Shown: positions 1 to 8,263 of the stretch, one piece after another
Numbering within the stretch: position 1 is the first letter of the stretch
Layout: each line of letters begins with the position of its first letter
Assembly (NCBI GenBank): GCA_016713535.1
Contig: JADJOY010000008.1
Location: 62,001-126,000 of the forward strand
Source of the DNA: JADJOY01 sp016713535 [NCBI: Deltaproteobacteria bacterium]
Lineage (GTDB): Bacteria > JADJOY01
Direction: 5' to 3'
DNA length: 64,000 nt
Made by a program: the position numbers and the translations under genes
Notes under the pieces: generated by a model
Database searches by the model: none
The model's input: only the letters and a program-made list of their open reading frames with translations
What the model was told of the DNA's origin: nothing

Positions 1-43
1 GGGTGAAGGGCCGAAGATGCCGTCGTGACCGTCAAGTTTTCGT

Positions 44-65
44 GGGTCGTGCCGCGAAACGACCC
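44..65. terminator. Hairpin upstream of pilin 1
   Basis: A 7-bp perfect stem (GGGTCGT at 44-50, ACGACCC at 59-65) with an 8-nt loop, preceded by TTTT on its left. It may end a gene lying left of the window. There is no T-tract to its right, so the direction is unclear. Apart from this hairpin and the promoter at 151, positions 1-299 hold no gene that I can support. Confidence 0.3.
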
Positions 66-150
66 TCGGCAAGGGGGTGGCACCTGACGCACCCGGTGAA
101 GATTCCCGGTTTTCTGCGACGTTCGGCCGTCATTCGATCGCGGTCGGTGA

Positions 151-167
151 TTGGCCCGATTCTTGAT
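151..167 (+). promoter_or_regulatory. Sigma-54-type promoter of pilin 1
   Basis: TTGGCCCGATTCTTGAT matches the -24/-12 consensus TTGGCACG-N4-TTGCA at all but two positions; the -24 GG lies at 153-154 and the spacing to the -12 TTG is correct. Transcription would start near 177, giving a leader of about 120 nt before the pilin start. PilA genes of deltaproteobacteria are classically sigma-54/PilR dependent, and the second pilin in this window has an equivalent site at 17905. Confidence 0.6.
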
Positions 168-299
168 TAAGCACCCGTCGAACGCCGCGAGTCCTGGCTC
201 CCCAGGCGAGCGGGCGCCGCGATCTCGGGGACGGAACGCCGCCGTCGCCGATCGCCGGGCACGGCACGATCTCGCGGCGCGCAGAGAAGGATGGAATCC

Positions 300-779
300 A
301 TGAAGACTCGCAGCACTCGACCGTCGCTCGGCCACCACGGTTTCACGCTCCTCGAGCTCATGGTCGTGGTCGCGATCGTCGGCATCCTCGCCGCGATCGC
401 GCTGCCGCAGCTCCTCGGCGCCCAGGAGAAGGCGAAGAAGGCGTCGTGCGACGACGGCTACACGCTGCTCAACGGGATGATCGTGAACAAGATGGAGAGC
501 CACCAGGCCGCCGGTGACAACGACTCGGCGCAGCACGCCATCAACGACACCATGGCGGAGATCCAGGGGCGCCAGCCCAAGAACCCGCGCAACCTGGGCG
601 ACGCCGCATACGAGCCGCTCTCGATCTCGACCTCGGCGAGCTTCGTGCCGACCTCCAGCACGACCTGCAAGGTCTACCTCTACGACGGCACGACGGACGT
701 GAACGGCGTGCGGCTCTCGTCCGTCGTGGTGACTCAGTTCGAGGGCGCGGTGCGCTCGTACCGGCTGACGCTGAACTGA
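300..779 (+). CDS. Type IV pilin-like protein (copy 1)
   Basis: This is a 159-residue prepilin. A 14-residue basic leader ends in Gly and is followed by the class III signal FTLLELMVVVAIVGILAAIA with Glu at mature position 5; a PilD-type prepilin peptidase would cut before Phe. The hydrophobic helix runs to LPQLL, then comes a short globular domain. Two cysteines (mature Cys36 after KKAS, and the one in TTCKVYLYD) could form a disulfide. ATG300 is preferred over the in-frame ATG291 because AGAAGG at 284-289 gives a 10-nt spacing to it. The protein is clearly paralogous to the pilin at 17962-18444: same Cys positions, same NPRN and FVPT..TTC.VYLYD segments. It is monocistronic, with a sigma-54-type promoter upstream and a hairpin downstream. 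It could be the major pilin or a pseudopilin. Confidence 0.9.
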   Translation: MKTRSTRPSLGHHGFTLLELMVVVAIVGILAAIALPQLLGAQEKAKKASCDDGYTLLNGMIVNKMESHQAAGDNDSAQHAINDTMAEIQGRQPKNPRNLGDAAYEPLSISTSASFVPTSSTTCKVYLYDGTTDVNGVRLSSVVVTQFEGAVRSYRLTLN

Positions 780-830
780 GCCCGTCGCCGGTGCCAGGCT
801 CCCGGCCGGGTCGTCGGATCGGGGTGCGGA

Positions 831-860
831 GGGGTGACCGCGGAACGGTCGCCCCTTCTT
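831..860 (+). terminator. Terminator after pilin 1
   Basis: A 10-bp stem with one mismatch (GGGGTGACCG at 831-840, CGGTCGCCCC at 846-855), loop CGGAA, followed by TTCTT. It lies 52 nt after the pilin stop. Confidence 0.5.
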
Positions 861-990
861 CCATTCCGGTCGGCCGGCGGATGGGCGGTCGTCGCGACGC
901 CACGAGTGCCGCGCGCGCCGGGTGGGCCCGGCCGGGATCGGTGGCGACGGTGCAGGGGCCGACGGCCCCGTGCCCTCCGGGCGGGCGCGG

Positions 991-1594
991 GGCTGGAACG
1001 CGCTCGATCGCACGGCCACTCGGCCGGCTCGGGCCACGAGTGGACTCGGCCCCTGGCGCGTTGCCGCGCGACGACGCGAGCGAAGCGAGTGCCTCGAGGT
1101 GGGGCCACGCGCGGCACGTGGCGGGTGCCACGAATGGAGCCGGCCGATCGGCCGCGCCGGCGGCGCGCAGCGCGTCGCCGCGCTGGATTCAGGATGGGCT
1201 TCGTACAGCGATCGGCCGGTGAGGCGACGCGACACCGGCGCGTATCGCCGGCCCGGCAGGCGCCGGGCCCTCCGGCGGACGGGGCGGGGTCTTGGAAAGA
1301 CCCCGCGAGAACTCAGCGGGCTGGAACGTGCTCGATCGCACGGCCACTCGGCCGGCTCGGGCCACGAGGGAACTTGGCCCCTGGCGCGTCGCGGCGCGAC
1401 GCCGCGAGCGAAGCGAGTGCCTCGGGGTGGGCCCCCGCGCGGCACGTGGTGGGCGCCACGAATGGATCCGACCGATCGGCCGCGCCAGCGGCGCGCAGCG
1501 CGTTGCCGCGCTGGATTCGGGGTGGGGCCCCGTCCGGATTCACTCCGGACGGGGCGGGGTCTTGGAAAGACCCCGCGAGAGCTCGGGGGGCTGG
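991..1594. repeat. Tandem intergenic repeat A-B-A'-B'
   Basis: Core A (991-1190) recurs as A' (1319-1518) at a constant 328-nt offset with scattered substitutions and no visible indels. Module B (about 1277-1326) recurs as B' (1547-1597) and carries a 10-bp hairpin GCGGGGTCTT-GGA-AAGACCCCGC at 1284-1306 and 1554-1576. The array fills most of the 780-1539 gap, which has no gene I can support, and continues into the last codons of the O-methyltransferase on the minus strand. It has no transposase and no terminal inverted repeats. It looks like a non-autonomous chromosomal repeat family. Confidence 0.75.
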
Positions 1595-1605
1595 AACAGC
1601 CCCCC
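1528..1605 (-). terminator. Three consecutive hairpins at the end of the O-methyltransferase gene
   Basis: Three adjacent perfect hairpins: 1528-1554 (11-bp stem, 5-nt loop), 1554-1576 (10-bp stem, 3-nt loop) and 1585-1605 (9-bp stem, loop GAA). The stop codon of the O-methyltransferase (complement of 1540-1542) sits in the loop region of the first. The first can act as a terminator for the minus-strand operon although no T-run follows. Confidence 0.45.
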
Positions 1606-2241
1606 GGAAGACTTCCGTATCAAGAGCAGCCCGTCGCGCAGCGGCACCATGACGCGCTCGAGCGTCGGATCGTCGTCGACACGCCGCGCGAACGCGACCA
1701 GGGCGTGATCGTCGTCGTCCTTCGGGTCGAGGATCCGTCCGCTCCACAAGACGTTGTCGGCGACCACCAGTCCCCGCGGCGAGAGATGCGGCAGCGCCCA
1801 GTCGAGGTAGTGCACGTAGCCACCCTTGTCGGCGTCGAGGAACACGAGGTCGAAGGTGCCCTCGAGACCGGCGAGCTGCTCGCGCGCCGGTCCGACCCGG
1901 AAGCTGACGCGATCGACCAGCCCCGCCTCGGTGAGGTAGCGCCGCGCCACGTCGACGGCCTTCGGATCGCGGTCGACGCACACCAGCTCGCCACCGGGCG
2001 GCAGAGCGCTCGCGAGCCACAGCGCGCTGCAGCCGGTGAACGTGCCGATCTCGAGGATGCGCGCGGCACCCGTCGCACGGGCCAGGAACGCGAGGAAGGC
2101 CCCCTCGAGGTCTCCGACCATCATCTGGGGTGAGCGGAAGTCCCGGTGCGTCTCCTCGGCAAGCCTGCGATGCAGCTCGCCGCCCTGGCTGGAGTGCGCG
2201 GCGCAGTAGTCCTCGATGCGGGGGTCGACGATCGGGTTCAC
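1540..2241 (-). CDS. Class I SAM-dependent O-methyltransferase (Methyltransf_3 type)
   Basis: This 233-residue enzyme belongs to the catechol/caffeoyl-CoA O-methyltransferase-like family and would use SAM to methylate a hydroxyl of a small molecule; the substrate cannot be told. The SAM motif ILEIGTFTGCSALWLA lies near residue 62, the acidic loop VCVDRD follows, and DLVFLDADKGGY provides the metal-binding Asp region. GTG2241 is chosen because GAGGA lies 7 nt upstream. The family normally ends at a sequence like GLLLIRK; here about 23 further residues (starting SSGGLFQPPE) are encoded by the intergenic repeat module, so the tail is probably acquired. It lies 30 nt downstream of the radical SAM gene and is probably cotranscribed with it. 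Confidence 0.88.
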   Translation of the reverse strand: MNPIVDPRIEDYCAAHSSQGGELHRRLAEETHRDFRSPQMMVGDLEGAFLAFLARATGAARILEIGTFTGCSALWLASALPPGGELVCVDRDPKAVDVARRYLTEAGLVDRVSFRVGPAREQLAGLEGTFDLVFLDADKGGYVHYLDWALPHLSPRGLVVADNVLWSGRILDPKDDDDHALVAFARRVDDDPTLERVMVPLRDGLLLIRKSSGGLFQPPELSRGLSKTPPRPE

Positions 2242-2271
2242 GACATTCCTCGACGTGTGGCTCGCGTGTGA

Positions 2272-3714
2272 TCAGCGGTCCCAGAGCTTCCCGAGGCCGA
2301 AGAGGTCCTTGAAGAAGGTGAGCCCGCCCGCGCCCAGGTTGAGCCCGTCCTGGATGGTGCGCAGGTCGCGGACGCGTTCCCAGAAGTATCTCGGCCGCAC
2401 GTAGAAGTCGCCACTCGCGCGCTTGATGCGCGCGCGCGCGACCTCCATGGGGTGGCCAGCGACGCTGCTCGCGTGCAGCGCCGAGGGCTCGTCGGTGAGG
2501 TAGTAGCGGTCGACGTCGTCGGCGGTGAAGGCGCCCGCGGCGATGCGCTCGCGGGTGAGTGGGTTGGCCGGGTCGACCTGGAGCAGGTCGTAGAGCACGT
2601 AGTCGGGTGCCAAGCGGCGCACGAAGCGAATCGTGCGCTCGACGTGGGCCTCGGTCTCGCCGGGGCTCGCGAGCAAGAGGTACGCGGTGGTGCGGATGCG
2701 GTGCTGGCGGCACGCCGCGAAGGTCTCGATGGCGCGCTCGCCGGTGGCGCTCTTGCCGAGGGCGCCGAGGATGTCGTCTTCGCCGGACTCGACGCCGAAC
2801 GCGATCAGGTAGCAGCCGGCGCGCGCCATGCGTGCCGCGAGCGCCTCGTCGACCTTGTCGACGCGGGTCTTGCACGACCAGTGAAGTCCGAGCCGCCCGA
2901 CACGCTCGATCAGCTCCTCGCTGCGAGAGCGGTGGAGCGTGAACGTGGGGTCGATGAAGTGGACCTCGCGCAGGTCGTAGTGGCGCTTGAGGTCGGCGAG
3001 CTCGCGCTCCACGTCCGCCGGGCTGCGCTCGCGCACCGGCATGGAGAGGCAGCAGAACTCGCACGAGAACGAGCAGCCGCGGGTCGTCTCCATCATCGTC
3101 GCGTACGGGTACACACCCATCGGCGGGTGGAGGCGGAAGCGGCTCATGGGCTGCGCCGCGTAGTCGACGCGCAGGCCGTCGTCGAGGTCGCGATACGCAC
3201 CGCGCGGGTTCTCGCGAGCGGCACGCCGCTCGTCGCGCCACACCAGCCCCGGCACCGAGTCGATGCCGGGGCCGGTGCCGTCGAGGGCGCGGACCAGGCC
3301 GAGCATCGCGGCCTCGCCCTCGCCACGCACGAAGAAGTCGACCGCGGCTCCGTGACCGAGGAGCGACGCCGCCGCGAAGCCGTTGGTGCCCGGGCCACCC
3401 ACCACGACGCGGGTGGTGGGGAAGCGCTCCTTCACGGCGCGCGCGATGGCGAACGCCTCGCGCAGGCTCAGGATCGTGACGCTCACGCCGAGCAAGTCCG
3501 GTGCGCCGCGCTCCTCGAAGCGCCGCACGAGATCCGGGATCCACTCGCGCTCCGCGATGACGTCGCGGACCTCGACGTTCGGATAGCCGTGCGCCTTGAG
3601 GTGGGCCGAGAGGTAGCCGATGCCGAGCCGCGGCACCGGGAACATGTCGCTCAGGTTGAACTGGAGGCGCCTGCACGGCGCCATCGTGAGGAACGTGGAG
3701 AAGGGGTGGGTCAC
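2272..3714 (-). CDS. B12-binding-domain radical SAM protein
   Basis: This 480-residue protein has an N-terminal cobalamin-binding-like Rossmann domain (PRLGIGYLSAHLKAHGY; LLGVSVTILSLREA; VVVGGPGTNGF) and then a radical SAM core with the cluster motif TTRGCSFSCEFCCL (CxxxCxxC), the GVESGE segment and a barrel ending in YLLLASPGETE. Members of this broad class (BchE/HpnJ/BzeB-like) carry out cyclisations, methylations or C-C rearrangements; nothing here fixes the substrate. GTG3714 opens the frame; ATG3684 (MAPCRR) is an alternative because neither has a clear Shine-Dalgarno sequence. It is transcribed away from thrS and is followed after 30 nt by the O-methyltransferase, suggesting a two-gene tailoring operon. 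Confidence 0.85.
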   Translation of the reverse strand: MTHPFSTFLTMAPCRRLQFNLSDMFPVPRLGIGYLSAHLKAHGYPNVEVRDVIAEREWIPDLVRRFEERGAPDLLGVSVTILSLREAFAIARAVKERFPTTRVVVGGPGTNGFAAASLLGHGAAVDFFVRGEGEAAMLGLVRALDGTGPGIDSVPGLVWRDERRAARENPRGAYRDLDDGLRVDYAAQPMSRFRLHPPMGVYPYATMMETTRGCSFSCEFCCLSMPVRERSPADVERELADLKRHYDLREVHFIDPTFTLHRSRSEELIERVGRLGLHWSCKTRVDKVDEALAARMARAGCYLIAFGVESGEDDILGALGKSATGERAIETFAACRQHRIRTTAYLLLASPGETEAHVERTIRFVRRLAPDYVLYDLLQVDPANPLTRERIAAGAFTADDVDRYYLTDEPSALHASSVAGHPMEVARARIKRASGDFYVRPRYFWERVRDLRTIQDGLNLGAGGLTFFKDLFGLGKLWDR

Positions 3715-3914
3715 CGGTCGGATCGGGTCGGCGCGCGGCGCCGCGACGGAGCGCGAGCTAGGGAGTGGGGCTCGAAGATCGGAGGAAGGCCGCGCGGACG
3801 GGGAGGGATCGCCATGCTACCATGCGCGATTCGCATCGCCGCTCCGCGAGGCTCGTGAGCTCGCGTCCGGGCGGCGCGGCGCGCGCTCGCGCGTCGAGAG
3901 CCGAGGGCACGACC

Positions 3915-5753
3915 GTGGAACACCGTGGCGAGGAAGTCGCAGAGGATCCCGTCTACAAGATCCGTCACAGCCTGGCGCACGTGCTGGCGCAGGCGGTGCT
4001 CGAGCTCCGGCCCGGGTCGACGCTCGGCTTCGGCCCGCCGATCCGCGACGGCTTCTACTACGACTTCATCCTGTCGAGCCCGCTCACCGAGGAGGATTTC
4101 CCCGAGCTCGAGAGCCGGATGCGCAAGATCATCGCGCAGAACCAGCGCTTCGAGCGCGAGGACCTCGAAAAGGACGCCGCCTTCGAGCGCCTCGACGCCA
4201 TGAAGGAGCCCTACAAGCGCGAGTACGCCGAGGAGCTCTTCGCCAAGCACGGCATCGAGAAGCTCTCGTTCTTCAAGAACGGCCCGTTCCTCGACATGTG
4301 CGAGGGCCCACACGTCGAGAGCACCCGGCAGATCCCCAAGGCTGCCTTCAAGCTCAAGAGCCTCGCGGGGGCCTACTGGCGCGGCAACAGCGACAACGTG
4401 ATGATGACCCGCATCTACGCGTGGGCCTTCGGCACCCGGGAGGAGCTCGACGCGTACGTGAAGGCCTACCACGACGCCCTCGCGCGCGATCACAAGAAGC
4501 TCGGTCGTGAGCTCGACCTCTTCGTCATCGACGAGGTGATCGGCAAGGGGCTGCCGCTCTGGCTGCCCAACGGCACGGTGATCCGCGACGAGCTCGAGAA
4601 GCTCATCAAGGAGCTCGAGTTCAAGGACGGCTATCAGCGCGTCTCGACACCGCACCTCGCGCGCGCCGAGCTCTACTACCAGACGGGGCACCTGCCGTAC
4701 TACGCGCCTCACATGTTCCCGTTCATGGAGCTGATGGAGCTCGCGGAGAACGACGCGGGCGAGCTGGCGGCGGGGGATCGGGTCAAGGAGGCGTACGCGC
4801 TGCGCCCCATGAACTGCCCGCACCACCACCGCATCTTCGCGTCGCGGATGCGCAGCTACCGCGAGCTGCCGCTTCGCCTCGCGGAGTACGGCCAGGTCTA
4901 CCGCTTCGAGGACTCGGGGGCGCTCTCCGGGCTGCTCCGGGTGCGCGGCATGTGCATGAACGACGCGCACATCTACTGCACCGAGGACCAGATCCAGGCC
5001 GAGTTCCTGAAGGTCATGGACCTCCACCGCCGCGTCTACGAGATCCTCGGGCTCACCGATTACTACATGCGCTTCTCCACCTGGGATCCCGACGACCCCA
5101 AGGGCGCCGAGAAGTACGTGCCCAACCCCGAGGCGTGGGAACGCACCCAGAAGCTGGTGCGGCGGGCGATGGAGGAGAGCGGCCTGCCGTTCGTCGAGGG
5201 CAAGGGCGAGGCGGCGTTCTACGGACCCAAGATCGACGTCCAGTTCCGCACCGTGACCGGGCGCGAGGAGACCGCGAGCACCAACCAGCTCGACTTCGCG
5301 GTCCCCGAGCGCCTCGGCCTGAGCTACGTCGGCAGCGACAACCAGGAGCACCGCCCGTACGTCATCCACCGCGCACCGCTCGGCACCCACGAGCGCTTCA
5401 CCGCGTTCCTCATCGAGCACTTCGGCGGCGCCTTCCCGACCTGGCTCGCGCCGGTGCAGGTGCGCGTGGTGCCGGTGGGCGAGCGCTTCGCCGAGTACGG
5501 CCAGAAGCTCGTCGACGAGCTGCGCGGCGAGATGGTGCGCGCCGAGCTCGACGATTCCTCCGACACCATGGGGAAGAAGGTGCGCAACGCCGTCACCCGC
5601 AAGATCCCCAACATCTGGGTCGTCGGCGAGCGCGAGCAGTCGGACGGCACGATCACCTGGCGTCGCTACGGCCGGCAGGACCAGGAGACGGTCCCCGTGG
5701 CCGAGGCGCGCGAGCGCGTGCTCGCGGCGATCCGCACTCGCAGCCGCGAGTGA
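3915..5753 (+). CDS. thrS: Threonine--tRNA ligase lacking the TGS domain
   Basis: This class II synthetase (612 residues) charges tRNA-Thr. Starting at GTG3915 (GAGGG 7 nt upstream) the protein opens directly with the tRNA-SAD editing domain (HSLAHVLAQ, later CEGPHV), then the catalytic core with MNCPHH (zinc Cys), motif-2-like YRFEDSGALSGLLRVRG, FYGPKIDV and motif 3 HRAPLGTHERFTAFLIEHF, and the C-terminal anticodon-binding domain. The usual N-terminal TGS domain is absent, as in some other bacterial ThrRS. MCMNDAHIYC replaces the more common FTQDDAHIFC. Frame-open codons further upstream (ATG3822) lack a ribosome site. The familiar infC-rpmI-rplT neighbours are missing. Confidence 0.95.
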   Translation: MEHRGEEVAEDPVYKIRHSLAHVLAQAVLELRPGSTLGFGPPIRDGFYYDFILSSPLTEEDFPELESRMRKIIAQNQRFEREDLEKDAAFERLDAMKEPYKREYAEELFAKHGIEKLSFFKNGPFLDMCEGPHVESTRQIPKAAFKLKSLAGAYWRGNSDNVMMTRIYAWAFGTREELDAYVKAYHDALARDHKKLGRELDLFVIDEVIGKGLPLWLPNGTVIRDELEKLIKELEFKDGYQRVSTPHLARAELYYQTGHLPYYAPHMFPFMELMELAENDAGELAAGDRVKEAYALRPMNCPHHHRIFASRMRSYRELPLRLAEYGQVYRFEDSGALSGLLRVRGMCMNDAHIYCTEDQIQAEFLKVMDLHRRVYEILGLTDYYMRFSTWDPDDPKGAEKYVPNPEAWERTQKLVRRAMEESGLPFVEGKGEAAFYGPKIDVQFRTVTGREETASTNQLDFAVPERLGLSYVGSDNQEHRPYVIHRAPLGTHERFTAFLIEHFGGAFPTWLAPVQVRVVPVGERFAEYGQKLVDELRGEMVRAELDDSSDTMGKKVRNAVTRKIPNIWVVGEREQSDGTITWRRYGRQDQETVPVAEARERVLAAIRTRSRE

Positions 5754-5774
5754 CGTCGCGCGCTCGACCCCGAG

Positions 5775-5792
5775 CCGCCCCGCGAGGGGCGG
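5775..5792 (+). terminator. Hairpin after thrS
   Basis: A 7-bp perfect stem (CCGCCCC at 5775-5781, GGGGCGG at 5786-5792), loop GCGA, 21 nt after the thrS stop. There is no T-tract. Confidence 0.45.
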
Positions 5793-5804
5793 TACTCTCG
5801 CGGC

Positions 5805-5959
5805 TCGAAATTTCCACAAGTCGCCAGAGGAAATCACTACAACGAGCCATTGAAAAGCAACACTTTCCGCCCTTGTAAAGTGACACAATCTGCTTGCAGC
5901 AAGGTTCGAGAAAACCCTGAAACAGGGCAATTTCGGCCCCTACGAACCGTGCGAAACCC
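5805..5959. other. AT-rich islet between thrS and the transglutaminase gene
   Basis: About 150 nt that are strikingly richer in A+T than everything around them, with no coding capacity I can support. It contains short A-runs and an imperfect dyad (GAAAACCCTGAAACAGGG). It lies between convergent genes. I see no tRNA, attachment-site duplication or known riboswitch in it. Confidence 0.5.
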
Positions 5960-8263
5960 TCACCGAGCCGCGGGGCGCTCGGGAGGGGCGGCTGCACGTG
6001 CGGCGCGTGCCACCGGGCGGCGCTCGGCGGACACGACCTTCCGTGATCGCTCCACCGCCGCGAGGTCGGCGCGGGCGCTCCGCCACTCGTCCTCGGCCGG
6101 GCTACGACCGGCGTAACGCACGCCTTCGACCAGGCGAGTCAGACGCTCGACGGCCTCCGCGGCCTCGGAGCCGAGCCCGCGCACCTCGGCGCTGAACTCC
6201 CGGGGCGTCGCGGCGGGGCTCTTGGGAATCCCCTTCTTCGCCAGCACCCGCACCATCTCGCGGTAGAAGCTGGTCGCCAGCGCCGCCTCGGCATCCGGCG
6301 AGCTGCGCTTGCTGCGCTTGCGCCCGAGCCCGCGTGGCGAGGCGAACAGGTTCCAGGCCGCGATCGCGAGCGCGACCACGATCACCACGCCGCCCACCAC
6401 GCCCTTCGCGCCCGCCCCGCCGCCGCGCCCCTGGAACGTGTGCGTGATCCACTTGAAGGGGTCGCTTCCGCGCAGCAGGCGGCTCGAGCTCGTCACCTGC
6501 ATCATGCGCTCGAAGGCGTTGCGCTGGTCGGACGCGGTGAACGCGAGCACGTAGCGGTTCCAGCCCATGCGGATCGCGTCGAGGAAATGGACCGCGCTCG
6601 CGGCGGTGGTCTGGGTCTCCTCCGGCGTCGCGATGGAGCGCGGCGACGGGTCGAACATCACCCAGCCCGAGCCCGGGAAATACACCTCGGTCCACGAGTG
6701 CGCGTCCGACTGCTGGACGATGAGGTAGCCGCCGAGCGGGTTCCACTCGCCCTGCAGGAAGCCGTTGACGAGGCGCGTCGGCACGCCGATGGCCCGCAGC
6801 AGCATCGCTTGCGCCGAGGCGAAGTACTCGCAGTGGCCGCGCTTCTGCACGAACAGGAAGTCCTCGAGCGGCAGGAACCGGCGATCGCGCGCGAGCTCGG
6901 TGGTGTAGACGTAGTTGCGTTCGAGGTGGTCGCGGACCGCCACCGCCTTGTCGTACGGGCTGACGGCGCCGGCGGTGATCTCACGCGCGAGGTCTCCGAC
7001 TCGCGGGTCCATGTCGGGATAGACACCGAGGTAGTTGGTGCGGATCTCCTCGTCGTAGTCGGCGCCCGCCAGCCTGAGGCGCTCGGGATCGAACTGCTCG
7101 ACGTAGGACTGCACCGTGTACGAGAGGGTCGAGCCCGGCACCCGGGGCAAGGCGATCGAGCCGGACGAGTCGATGCGGATGTGCTCGGAGTTGACCAGCA
7201 CCTGGAACGGCACGGGGAAGCCGAACAGCGCGGAGGTGCCGATCGGCTCCAGGTAGACGGTGTAGGCCACCACCGGGCGCCGGCCGGGGCCGCGTCCCAC
7301 CTGGAAGTCGCGCTCGAGGAACGGGTTCTGGCTACGCGGCGGCTTCACCGTCTTGCGCAGCGTGTTCCGCCACCGGCCCTTGCCGTCGTACTGGTTGAGG
7401 GCGACGCCGCGGATGTGGCGAATGTCGCCGAGGAGCGGGAGCTTGGCCGGATCCTCGAGCTGGATCCGCATCGCGAGCCCGCCGCTGGTCTCGAGCTCGC
7501 CGACCGCGCCGAGCAGGACCTCCTCGTTGAAGCCGGTGACGAGCTTGGTGGCGACCAGCGGGCTCAGGAAGAAGCCGGTGCCGATACGTGGGATCGCATA
7601 GAAGATCGGGAACGTGACGAGGAACGTGCCGAGGGCGATCACCGCGGTGCCCGCGAGGTAGCGCGGCGCGACGAGCCTGTCGGCCGGGCTCGGCGCGCCG
7701 ATCGGGATCGCCGCGGCGCGCCCCGGCGCCGTGAACTCGAGCTCGTTCTCGATCCCGCGCTTCAGCGTGAGCGCCATCAGCGCCCACGTGGACGTCACCA
7801 TGAACACGAACAAGAGCGGCGCGATCGAGAAGTTGGGACTGAGCGCGGTCGTGACCAGGATCTGGAAGAAGGCGAGCAGGTGGACCTGCACGTATTCTCG
7901 GTTGCGCTTGAGGTTGAGCAGCCGGTACGCCTGCAGGTAGAGCAGCAGCCGGATGAAGCCGGTGAAGCGCGTGTCGGCGCTCGGGATCTGCAGCGCCACC
8001 CACACCGCCACCAGGGCGGTGACGACGATCCAGAACGCGCGGTGGTCGAGACGGCGCACGCGGCCGGTGTCGGCGAGGTAGCCCCAGCCCAGGACCAGGC
8101 CACACGGCACCACCCAGAGCCAGCTCAGGACGTGGGTCGTGAAGAGCGGCACCAGCGCCGCCGCCGCCATCGCGTAGGTGAGGTCGTGGAAGCGTGCCGT
8201 GAAGCCGCCGCGCACGAGCGGCCAGGCGCGCGGCGCTCGCGGGCGAGCGGTGGCGGGGCTCAT
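5960..8263 (-). CDS. TgpA-like membrane transglutaminase (DUF3488/transglutaminase/DUF4129)
   Basis: This 767-residue inner-membrane protein has an N-terminal set of about six hydrophobic helices (residues 25-220), a large extracytoplasmic region with a transglutaminase fold, another membrane helix (GVVGGVVIVVALAIAAWNLF) and a cytoplasmic tail with a DUF4129-like segment. The catalytic triad is visible: Cys478 in RGHCEYF, His522 in DAHSWTE and Asp538 in MFDPSP. TgpA-type proteins are periplasmic cysteine-dependent acyltransferases or proteases usually encoded with DUF58 and MoxR proteins, exactly as here. Its start overlaps the DUF58 stop (ATGA), indicating translational coupling. The physiological substrate is unknown. 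Confidence 0.92.
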   Translation of the reverse strand: MSPATARPRAPRAWPLVRGGFTARFHDLTYAMAAAALVPLFTTHVLSWLWVVPCGLVLGWGYLADTGRVRRLDHRAFWIVVTALVAVWVALQIPSADTRFTGFIRLLLYLQAYRLLNLKRNREYVQVHLLAFFQILVTTALSPNFSIAPLLFVFMVTSTWALMALTLKRGIENELEFTAPGRAAAIPIGAPSPADRLVAPRYLAGTAVIALGTFLVTFPIFYAIPRIGTGFFLSPLVATKLVTGFNEEVLLGAVGELETSGGLAMRIQLEDPAKLPLLGDIRHIRGVALNQYDGKGRWRNTLRKTVKPPRSQNPFLERDFQVGRGPGRRPVVAYTVYLEPIGTSALFGFPVPFQVLVNSEHIRIDSSGSIALPRVPGSTLSYTVQSYVEQFDPERLRLAGADYDEEIRTNYLGVYPDMDPRVGDLAREITAGAVSPYDKAVAVRDHLERNYVYTTELARDRRFLPLEDFLFVQKRGHCEYFASAQAMLLRAIGVPTRLVNGFLQGEWNPLGGYLIVQQSDAHSWTEVYFPGSGWVMFDPSPRSIATPEETQTTAASAVHFLDAIRMGWNRYVLAFTASDQRNAFERMMQVTSSSRLLRGSDPFKWITHTFQGRGGGAGAKGVVGGVVIVVALAIAAWNLFASPRGLGRKRSKRSSPDAEAALATSFYREMVRVLAKKGIPKSPAATPREFSAEVRGLGSEAAEAVERLTRLVEGVRYAGRSPAEDEWRSARADLAAVERSRKVVSAERRPVARAARAAAPPERPAAR

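Noticed and set aside
72-92. TGGCAC at about 76 as another sigma-54 promoter
   Set aside because: No TTGC at the required spacing; the site at 151 is much better.
991-1594. Repeat array as CRISPR
   Set aside because: Only two long units of about 200 nt plus 45-nt modules; no short regular repeats, unique spacers or cas genes.
1313-3676. A 787-codon open frame antisense to the radical SAM gene and repeat
   Set aside because: It is an Arg/Pro/Ala-rich shadow frame typical of high-GC DNA; the radical SAM motifs lie in the other frame on the same strand.
3711-5930. A 739-codon minus-strand frame opposite thrS
   Set aside because: It mirrors thrS codons and has no domain of its own; thrS is unmistakable.
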